64,000 nt of DNA from Leidyana gryllorum EB-2025a (taxonomy: Eukaryota; Apicomplexa), in NCBI GenBank assembly GCA_048772705.1, contig JBLWGC010000213.1, positions 186,001-250,000 on the forward strand, read 5' to 3'. The notes below the pieces were generated by a model. It was not told where the DNA came from. It searched no databases and worked only from the letters and a program-made list of their open reading frames with translations. Positions within the stretch are counted from its first letter, which is position 1. Each line of letters begins with the position of its first letter. This document shows, piece by piece, positions 41,909-50,731 of the stretch. The translations under genes and the position numbers were made by a program.

Positions 41909-43791
41909 CTAACGGTGGTTGACGGTGAGAGATCTGCTCGTCGTGGTGCGGGCTACGGCGGCAGGGGAAAATTTGTCTCCGTTGGGTCTAGCCTGTTGCT
42001 GCATCTTCAACTGAGTCTCGGCCATCCGGATAAAGCGGGGTGGGGGAGCTCGAATATTGAGCCACGGTTTCCGCGACCGGAGGCGAGCAGCTGCTTCGAG
42101 TGTAGGGAAGTCGTAGACTAACTGTTCAGGCTTTAACCAGAGACGCTCTCGTCGAGGTACGGCTTTTCGTAACCTTCTGTCGTCCACGGCGGGTCTTTGG
42201 GATTCTTCGGCAATCAGTCGGAGGTGGGACACATCTATCCCTCTTTGGTCAGAGTGTGCGATAGTGTGCAGAAGAGACACAGCCTTCTCATACGCTTGGA
42301 CAGTCCTGTCATGTGCGCCATATAACAACTTGAGTTTTGTCAATGATCTGGTCGGGTGCAGAGTGAAGGAGGCCACGCGCTTTGTTCGCTTACGTTGAGG
42401 TGAGTTGCATGAAGGTCTTGATATCACCACTAGCTAAACTCAGTCTGATCAGCACCGAACTCCAAGGCACCAAATCAGAAAAGTCGGCTTCCGGCGCCAC
42501 AGCTTCCACAAATTTGATAAACTTAATCCCGTGGTCAATGGCCAAATCTCGGTACTCGGTGGTCTGTTCACCACCATTCCACACACCGGCGTAGAATCTA
42601 GAAAACAGAAAGTGGCAGGCACCCACCAACCAGTGCATCGGCCCGAGCACCATCAGTGTGGTTCGATAGAGATACGTCAAGTAATGCATCCACGTCTTGG
42701 GGTCAGGATGGGCGAACATGCTGTCCAGCTGCTCGTATAATCCTTCCAATGTGGATTCGACCGCGACTGGCAGCACAGCCGAATTATAGGTCATATGACA
42801 CACAGTACACATCCACCAATCGTCCGAATCTTTGCATTGAGAGGCATTCATCTGTGATCGATAGTCAGATGAAGGCCGACCGCGGCGCCGAAGCTGCTTA
42901 CTTTTTGGGTCAACTGGAATTGAGGTAGATTCTTCAGACCGGTTGCAGGTCCAACGAACGTGGCAAAAGCCGGTTTGGGTGCTTTGCCTTCCTTCAACTC
43001 CTCTTTAGTTCGGCAGTGCGGACACCACACACGTCGCAGGGGATCCACTTCCTTCTGGCATCGATTGCACTCGCAGATGAATAACTTTTGCTTCAACAAT
43101 CGTCCAGTTCGGAACTGGGCGCTGGAGAACAGACAGTCCGTGTAGGTGACTGTTATCTCTTCTCCGGCTTTTATGGGTCTTACGGCAACGTACGTTAATA
43201 CGCCGTCCTCATTTCTGATTGTGGCAGGAGACAGGCGTGTTCGATCGCCGGGTGACTTTCTCTGACGACAACTCACCGATAACACACATTCGGCGAACAC
43301 GAGTGGTTGGCTTTCACCGCTTTGGCATATATTGCCCAGATGGGGACGCCATGTGCAACCCCGTGTCCGTTACATTTCATTAGTGCGTGGAACCATCTGT
43401 TAGATAACGACGCGTTGGCGCGCGTGTGATATCGGACATCTAGCGACCACGCGCTGCTCACCGGAAGCCCGCGTAGAACGGTGATGACTTGGGTACCCTT
43501 TTGAGCAGCTCGGCTTCGTCTCTTTGGGAAAGCGCAAAGGTGTTGGCGTGCAAGCCGGAGAGGAACTCGAGCTCGTCATCCGTGAGTGCTAAGAACCTTG
43601 CGTAGAGGCCTTCGGGATCAATGGGAGCAATAAGATATGGGGTTTCCTGAGGGTGGAAGGTGGTCGTTGGTGGTTTCCAGGCTGTTGCTCACCCGTAGGA
43701 CGATCTCGCCGACCGAAACGTCGCGCTTTACTTTCAGTCCCGCGCCAACGAGTGTTTTTACTTTCCGCAGGATAGCCGAGTCACTGCCCAT
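41909..43791 (-). CDS. SET-domain protein, SMYD-like lysine methyltransferase
   Basis: Six exons (43791-43693, 43646-43462, 43396-43276, 43214-42902, 42851-42395, 42347-41909; introns 46-65 bp) give 537 aa. SET-domain signatures are present: KANHSCSPN and IKAGEEITVTYTD, with a post-SET type CECNRCQKE cluster and an additional C-P-H-C pair. The split SET layout fits SMYD proteins, but no MYND zinc finger is visible between the SET halves. A C-terminal helical region (residues 240-540) may correspond to the TPR-like SMYD tail. I start at MGSDSAILRK because the longer frame runs into the divergent channel gene. The substrate, histone or not, cannot be read from sequence. Confidence 0.83.
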
Positions 43792-43818
43792 GTCAGGTGT
43801 GGAAATATTTATTTGGCC
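43792..43818. promoter_or_regulatory. 27-bp divergent promoter between SET protein and ion channel
   Basis: Reads GGTGTGGAAATATTTATTTGG towards the channel gene, containing GTGTGG, AAATATTT and TTTGG. The same elements in the same order are found in the 26-bp spacer at 31279-31304. Confidence 0.5.
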
Positions 43819-46800
43819 ATGATGCGTCAACTTCGCTGGCTGATTTGGGGAGTATTGGTGGTGGGAGCTGCGAGACTAGAGGATCGGATAGAGGATTTCG
43901 TCCGAACTGAATTCGAGAAGGCTTTGACGGGGCGGCACGATAATGGATGGTCCGACAGTGAAGAACGGTCGTTTCACACGGCTTCAGCTGTATGGGAGCT
44001 GAGTGACAACAGCTGGACAACACTGAATGAGGGAGGTGAAGCTGAATCGCGCACGAATCTTCAAGAAGCGCGTGCCGCCGTGAGTAGGCGGCGACGACTT
44101 CAGAGTTCTACAGGCGCGGCTCTTCCTGGGGATGACGAAGGGGTCAGCGGTCGGAAGCCGCGACGTCGAGGTCGACGCAACCGAGCGAAAAAACGTCGGC
44201 ATGGCAACAAACTAGTCGGCCGAGCTTATGGGCGCTCCACCGGCGACATGAGCACTGAGGATGAGGATGGTGATGGCTTGGACGTAGGTGCTGCCCGTCC
44301 TCCCCCACACCTTCGCCGTTCGCGCACCCCCAGTCAAGCGCAACCACCCCCTCCCCCACTTCCCCCTCTGGCAACATTTACCCCCTAACATGATTGGTCA
44401 TTTAAGATGTACGCGGAACAAAGGGGCGGGTGGTGCGCGAACGGCTCTTATATCTGTTTACCTGCTTCACATGTGTAGTCAGGCGATCTATGATCTTCTC
44501 GAAGACCAATTATCACCCGAAGTCCCACCCTTGATGCAAAATATCTCTGCAGTCTGTGACACACCCTATGCACAGAGTGCCTCCAAGGCAGGCAGGTTGC
44601 CAAGCTCGCGGGTATCCGAGTCACGCAGAGTCCTGGCACAGTGTAATGCGAATGTATCTCCTACGCTACGAATCGGCGTGTCGCTGCGGTTTTTCAAGAT
44701 CGTTCAAGTAGAATTTGCGCGCGGCGAATTCGCAGTATCTGTGTGGTGAGGCCCCGCTCAGCATCTAGGATTGCCAATGACAGACCATGCGGCCAGGGTG
44801 CGAATGTTCTGGCCGGACTTGCGGCTGTTGTACAAGGGTGAGGACTACATTGATGATTGGTCTTCCAGCACTGACTATGTACCTATTGGTGTTCACGAGC
44901 CGGGTGACAACGAGATTTGGGTGGGTTTTTCTACGCCTTATGATGAATCAGCCCACCCGCGATGCAGGTTCCATACCTTGCATTGGTCAACAACATGCAA
45001 CCGGATTTGCAAGAAACTCTTAATTACTTCTTCCCCGCCAAGGTCTTCGACACACATTTCCTACGCGTACGTCCGTTCGTGTGCCCAACTTGTCAAACAA
45101 ATGTCATACATCACTACCAATAGGCTAAAGGCTATAATGTATATTGGGCACGACAAATGGTGTTGAGAGCAGTCTGCCCTCCACACGTCCTGATGTTCCC
45201 CTTTGACATGTAAGTCGTCTGATATCCTGATGGACTGTAAGTCTGGGTACCGCCTATTCCGGTAGCCAGTATTGCCCCTTCGACTTCCAATTGTGGGGAC
45301 TTAATCCCGAACGGTTCACTTATTCGTTCGTTGCGGGGGGCTATCCTCCGGTGGTAGAGTCCTCCTTCCCGTCGGAAGCAGAGGTCTGGGATGTCGAGCA
45401 GGCTGTTGTGCACCCAATGTCTGAAACCCTCAGTAAGAGTCGTGCGTTGTGCCACAAATACCACCATCGTAGCTGGCGACATTACGAATTTGAGGTATAT
45501 GATGGCAATGGCCCGGGATCCTGACTACTACGTATCTAATTTTGTCTGGCCATTGGCATTGGTCACCTTGTTTGCTTACCTATCCTTCTGGTTGCCATTC
45601 CAAATGTATGATCGAGTCACTCTCTCGGTCACTATCCTTCTTGCGGTCTTTGCTATAATGTACATAACGGCTGCCAGCCGACCCCCCCTCGGGCAAGACA
45701 CATGGATTGACGTCTATCAAGCTGGATGCATTGCTTTATCTCTCGTACCGGCCGTAGAAACCATCATCATTTCCCGTCTCCGGGAGCAATTACACAGAAG
45801 GTGAGCGAGCTGTCACTAAGCGTATCTGTACCGCGAGAATCAAAATGAACCTCAGAAACCAACAACGGGAGGGGGAATGGAAACGTCTTCGCCACTCCGC
45901 CACCGACGCGCCGAACAGCGGCTCCATGACTGACGCAAGAGGGACTCCCACCAGTCCGTGTGACACTCCGATGCCATCCTCACGTCCTCTGCTGACCACC
46001 ACCGGCCCTGCCTTCAGTACCCTGCCGGCTGACATTCCGGTGCCCGAGCCGCAAGGCTTAGCCCACCACCACGAGAGCAGTGACAGCATGTTGTTCTGGC
46101 ACTTACCTGTGGTTACCCCCACTGTGGCTGTGGCTCCGACGTCAATATTGTATGGTTCAACGGACGAAGCTCATGTGACGGCCGAACTTGAAGCCACATT
46201 CGGTCCCCGTGGACTGTGGCCTCAAGTCCGGCCCGTGTACGAGTACGGACGGGCGCTGTCTTGCACCTCCCTGCGCAGAGAAGGAAGTTTTTCCTCTAAT
46301 TCTTCGCTAAGATCCACCAGTGAGGAGCCGGCTCCCCTTGACATTCGCAAGATTTCCGTGTATCTGGTGAGTAGTCAACAACTTACAGCCCTGTGGTCAC
46401 AGCCAGGTGGCCATTAATCTCCTTTGTTCAGAATCAAGACATACACGGGTCATCGCCTCCATCTGTGCCTGGAACTGCGCAACGGCGTGTGCGCTTTGGT
46501 GCTCGGAGTGAAGACTCTCTGTCTCGAATATCTTCAGACACGAGAAAGTCCGAGGAGGATAGTATAGCCGCCCCCCGGCGGATTGGGAACCCTTTCAAAC
46601 GTCTGCGCACAATTAAAGATAGTAAGCGTTTGAGACGAGCTCAACAAGCGGGCAAGGTGAGATCGTAGAGACGATAACTTGACCACGGCTTATTTCAGCA
46701 TCATTTCGCACGTTCTCTTGGCTTGATGATGCATCCTGAACGGCCTGTGTTGCACTCTTCAACACTAGACGGTCACTCCCCGCTTGGACGTCGATGTGAG

Positions 46801-47950
46801 TGCCTCTGCAGCAGCCTGCACACTTCACATCACCCAGTTCGTTCTCAAACCACTGGCACAACTTCGCGATCTCCTCAAGATCGCACGACATCATCTCGCT
46901 CTCGACAGCACTATGAAAGTAACTCCTCCAGCTGTCGATCTAACGTGAGTTTGTGGAGATCATTAAGAGTATGAGACTTGCTCGCTGCAGGATCTGACCC
47001 CGCCATTCACACCCAAGGGGAGCTTCTCGCTCCCAACGCCTGAAAATCGCTCTCTGCTGTCTTACAGTCTGAATCGGTGGGTTTCGAATGGGATCCTGCT
47101 GAATATGAAGTCACAGAGAGCTTCCGCGACGTGACTTTGAAGCCACTTCTGAAAGGAGTGGACTACTAAATGAAGTCGGTGTCTTCTCTATACCTAAACC
47201 CCAAGCCGCTGACCCAACTGCACTGCCTAACTTCATTGATCGCATGTTCCAAGTAGGGTTTGTAACATCCTGTGACACTGATGACGCTCGATATGCAGAT
47301 TGTATATCCCGGTTTCATGTTAACCTTCTTCATTGAGAGGTTCTTCTTTATGGAGGTGAGTGGTGTGTGTGCGCGCGCGGAGACACGCACTTGATGGTGA
47401 CAGATCCACAATCCTTTGCGGCTATTTGGGGTGGACCGCATATCAGTGACGATCCTGGCTGTTGCAGTAATCAGCTGCCTGTACCTACTGTGGATCTTTG
47501 CCGTCGCGTCTCATGTAAGTGGCGTTTGGTTGGATGAAGATTGAGAGTGGTTTTATTCAGGTTGCGGTGGCCTTTCCCTCATCCCAAACTCATCTGGGAT
47601 ACAAGATAGCGGACGCCCTGAATCTACGACTTGATCGCGCAGTGCAGCGCCAGCATCAGGCGATGTCGTCGTCGCCGTTGCCGACCGAAATGCGTTCTGA
47701 GTACATTGCACACGGTTCTGGAAGCGCATTCAACGAGTTCAAGCTGCCAGCTGGGGGTGATTTCGCTGGCAGCACACTGGAGACCATGGGGAGCCCCGTT
47801 GTATCTGGGGGGCCTTTACTTACACTTCACAGCTCCGATGAGCATGCACAACAACATCATGAGGATCCCTTGTTTTGGGGTGATTTGTCAACGAACAAAG
47901 ACGGGGGAAATTCTCAACCAGGCGTCGCTGGGGTGAAAGCACGCTTGTAA
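43819..47950 (+). CDS. Cys-loop pentameric ligand-gated ion channel subunit
   Basis: Fifteen exons assembled with consistent phase (first 43819-44283, last 47561-47950) give 1097 aa. Signal peptide MMRQLRWLIWGVLVVGA and a charged extension precede the ligand-binding domain (VSLRFFKIVQVEF, VSVWVRMFWPDLRLLY, IWVPYLALVNN). The Cys-loop is complete: Cys335-Cys349 with 13 residues between and the core FPFD, restored by the 45210-45265 intron. M1 is 420-443, M2 about 449-470 (RVTLSVTILLAVF), M3 about 479-500, then a 400-residue disordered loop and M4 (FIDRMFQIVYPGFMLTFF). M2 has the 9' leucine and an acidic residue at -1' and lacks the PAR motif of anion channels, so a cation channel is inferred. 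An extra helix follows M4. The exon 1-2 link (199-bp intron) is the weakest junction. Confidence 0.85.
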
Positions 47951-47995
47951 TTCGCACCGTTAATTATCTTTTTTTTTCTTCCCAACTCATCCACT

Positions 47996-48841
47996 ATGGT
48001 AGCTCAAATGCCTGATGCCCGTCGACGTGACCCACGTTCGACGGGGCGTATGTTGTCGAAGATCCTTCGACACACAGCAGTGAAGGACAGAATACCGATG
48101 CGAACTGATGGCTATGTCCGGCTGACTGATCTTCTGACAATGGCAAAGAGACCGCCAGGCTCCTGTGTGGAAGACATCGTGCATATCGTCAAAACTGATG
48201 AGAAATTCCGATTCGGGCTTGGACTGCGTGTGGACCCTCCCAGATTGGATGCCTCACACGAGGTGCAAGTCAATCCGTTCACCGTGGAAGCATTTGAAGC
48301 CATGAACCCGACTGCGCAACGGGCGGTGCACGAGCGACTCTATGTCCGTGCCCACCAAGGCTTTTCCATCAAGACGGTCTCGGAGGAGCGTGTGTACGAA
48401 AAAATTCAGAACTCCGCCGAGCTTCCCGTCTGTGTTCACGGAACCAAGCGCACATTGTATCGAACTATAATGCAATCAGGACTCCAACGCATGAAAAGAA
48501 CCCATATTCACTTCGGGACTGGACTGCAAATTGATCCTACTGCACAGGGACGCATCCGCAAAGACGCAGAAGTTGCAATTTACATCGATGTCGCTCGCGC
48601 CATGAGAGACGACATTGTTTTCTGGAGAGCTCACAATGGTGTCATCCTGTCCTCCGGCAAAGATGGATGCATCACCAAAGAATATTTTGCCCGAGCCGTC
48701 GACCTCACCAACGGGAAAGACATTCCACTCGACCCCGACTATTTTGTCGATCAACCACAACTTGAAGCTGGGACGCACATCAACGTCGATCGGATCACAT
48801 CCAATGTCTCAAGCCTCTCCGACTCCAGTGGAGGCGCGTGA
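47996..48841 (+). CDS. TRPT1: tRNA 2'-phosphotransferase (Tpt1/KptA family)
   Basis: NAD-dependent enzyme that removes the 2'-phosphate left at the splice junction of ligated tRNAs. Intronless, 281 aa. Family motifs are in order: LSKILRH near the N-terminus, the winged-helix YVRLTDLL, RAHQGFS, HGTKRTLYRTI, RTHIHFGTG and the final DIVFWRAHNGVILSSG. The usual catalytic Arg-His-Arg-Arg set appears present. The N-terminal LSK motif starts at residue 20, so the protein is complete. A run of ten or so T and C residues precedes the start. It is preceded by the end of the channel gene by 45 bp. Confidence 0.93.
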   Translation: MVAQMPDARRRDPRSTGRMLSKILRHTAVKDRIPMRTDGYVRLTDLLTMAKRPPGSCVEDIVHIVKTDEKFRFGLGLRVDPPRLDASHEVQVNPFTVEAFEAMNPTAQRAVHERLYVRAHQGFSIKTVSEERVYEKIQNSAELPVCVHGTKRTLYRTIMQSGLQRMKRTHIHFGTGLQIDPTAQGRIRKDAEVAIYIDVARAMRDDIVFWRAHNGVILSSGKDGCITKEYFARAVDLTNGKDIPLDPDYFVDQPQLEAGTHINVDRITSNVSSLSDSSGGA

Positions 48842-48879
48842 CCTAGAGCCCCAGTAAGGGACCTAGAGCCCCAGTAAGG
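48840..48879. repeat. Two perfect 20-bp tandem copies at the Tpt1 stop
   Basis: GACCTAGAGCCCCAGTAAGG occurs twice head to tail, the first copy starting inside the TGA stop codon of the phosphotransferase gene. Function unknown; probably slippage. Confidence 0.85.
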
Positions 48880-49780
48880 AAGCTTTCGTTCAGGATGTGT
48901 AGCAGCATTATTACAGTGAGTCACTCACGACTGGCTCTCCCCCCCTCACTCAACACGTGCGTCTTCGCCTTCTCAGAAGCGATCGCAGGTAAATAGAATT
49001 TGCCGCCCTCTGACAATGAGAGACACACATTGGAGGGAAGCAAACACATATAACTTGAGTAATTGAAGGGAGGTGGATCGACCACATATCGTCTTTCTGC
49101 GGTCCCTCTTCGAAGATGCCGACAATTCTTCTCTGTGTTCGGTGAAATTCTGTAATGGTAATAATTGCTTTGCACTGGGGAGGTTGTCGAAGGTCCGCTG
49201 CCCGCAACTATGTCAGTCACAAACAACTCTACATGAGGGATTGGAAGTGTCGAGCAGCTTTTATAAAGACAAAGAGAATTCTGCGATATTCGACCACGCA
49301 GTCATCACCATAGAAAATCTATGTGTTTGTCGATTGTGTGATACACTCTGTCTGCGTGAGTTTTACTTTACATCACTACTCCCCAACACACATGTGTTTG
49401 GTGGCCAAGAATTCCCGACCAATTTTGTACACAACCATGTCATTTGTACTCATAACACAACAACAAGAATTAGCTAATTCCCTCTGAATGAGAGAGAGAG
49501 AGAGAGCCACGACTCTACCTCTCCAAATCTTTGTCCAAAATCATTGCCCAAATTCATTGCATGGTGCAACTCTTTCGCACAATCCGAGCGCGATCTGCAC
49601 AACGGTACAGATAGTTGCGCATATCACGTTGCAAACACCCAGATCGCCCAATTGCACATCGAGTTGCACGATGTTGCTCGAGTTGCACAGATGTAGAGTC
49701 GCGAGAAGGGCAAAATTAGTGCAGTTTGCGACATGTTAGGATTGCCAGACAAAATTATCGCATCAGCACGCAGATGAAAT
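48880..49780. other. Gene-poor stretch, about 900 bp
   Basis: No gene is supported. A plus-strand frame at 49073-49477 (134 codons) has unusual composition and no recognisable feature. A GA microsatellite lies at 49488-49506. At 49560-49700 GTTGCA and TTGCAC recur in both orientations (CGAGTTGCAC twice), which could fold locally but is not a known RNA class. Confidence 0.5.
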
Positions 49781-50086
49781 TCATTGGGTCTTCAGGGCCT
49801 CTCTGAGAGTCTGAACACCTTGCAAGAACTCTTGGACCTGAGCTTCCTTGCCAGGGCACTCCTTGTTCAGATAGTCCTTAACTTTAGCATAGACAGCTTT
49901 CAAGGTTTCATCACGCTCAGCTTCCGGGACGCTGTTGTATTTGGCCTTCATGTCAGCGACAACTTCAGGCGTGAGGAGCATCCTCATCTTGGCGAGGGCG
50001 GCTTCAGCACTCTCATTGATCAAGGCTTCCTTGCATTGGTCAAGACGCTCCTTGTGAGAAGCAGCGAGAGCAGCCATGTCAACCAT
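49781..50086 (-). CDS. Small helical protein, 101 aa, tandem paralogue A
   Basis: Intronless. The product starts MVDMAALAASHKERLDQCKE and is predicted wholly helical, acidic/lysine-rich, with two cysteines (18 and 77) and a fixed core LLTPEVVAD and ECPGKEA. It is 55% identical (56 of 101) with the next gene upstream, without gaps, so the two arose by tandem duplication. Codon choice is strongly biased to C/G-ending codons such as AAG, CTC and GTC, as in eIF5A and eRF3, suggesting high expression. No signal peptide or membrane helix. I do not recognise the family. Confidence 0.8.
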   Translation of the reverse strand: MVDMAALAASHKERLDQCKEALINESAEAALAKMRMLLTPEVVADMKAKYNSVPEAERDETLKAVYAKVKDYLNKECPGKEAQVQEFLQGVQTLREALKTQ

Positions 50087-50300
50087 CTTGATGTGTTTGT
50101 TGTGTGAGTAATGTGCAAATTTAGAAAGGGTTTTGGGTTTGTGGGTGTTATGAGATCAATGGCCACGGTGGCTGAGTGTATTTGTGTGTGCGAGACAGCT
50201 GGCTGTGCGGTGTTTGGAGTTGGATAAGAGTAGCAGCAGTGATTTGACGATCAATTTGACACTTTCAGAAGAGTTTCGGTTCAATTTCTATTCACTTTGT

Positions 50301-50606
50301 TCATTGAGTCAAAACACCATCTCTGAGCTGACGGATGGTCTTGAGGAACTCTTCGACTTCCGCCTCCTTGCCAGGGCACTCATTCTCGAGATAGGTCTTC
50401 ACTTTGACACTGATTGCTTTGACGGTCTCCTTGCGTTGTTCCTCGGGCAGATTGGCATAGTGGGACTTGAGGTCGGCAACAACTTCGGGTGTGAGAAGGG
50501 ACTTGAACTTGGCGACAGCGGCTTCGACGTTCTCGTTCACGAGCACCTCCTTGCACTCAGCGATGCGATCCTTGTAGGCAGCAGTAAGAGTCTGGAGGTC
50601 CACCAT
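50301..50606 (-). CDS. Small helical protein, 101 aa, tandem paralogue B
   Basis: Same length as its neighbour and aligned without gaps. It starts MVDLQTLTAAYKDRIAECKE and ends LRDGVLTQ. Both conserved cysteines are kept. It is intronless, with the same biased codon choice. The two genes are 214 bp apart in the same orientation. Conservation at the LTPEVVAD and ECPGKEA cores, with freer change elsewhere, indicates selection on a shared fold. Function unknown. Confidence 0.8.
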   Translation of the reverse strand: MVDLQTLTAAYKDRIAECKEVLVNENVEAAVAKFKSLLTPEVVADLKSHYANLPEEQRKETVKAISVKVKTYLENECPGKEAEVEEFLKTIRQLRDGVLTQ

Positions 50607-50731
50607 GATGTAATCGAAGGAGTGTTGGTGTTTATTTGCTTAATAAATTTGATTCGCGTGTCGCGGGGGAGACGCGCGTAGTGTGCGAAGTCTTGATGGG
50701 TTTTTAAGGTGCTTCCAGTTGACGATTTACA

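Noticed and set aside
49073-49477. Plus-strand 134-codon frame in gene-poor DNA
   Set aside because: No domain, no signal peptide, atypical composition and no supportive splice context; probably chance.
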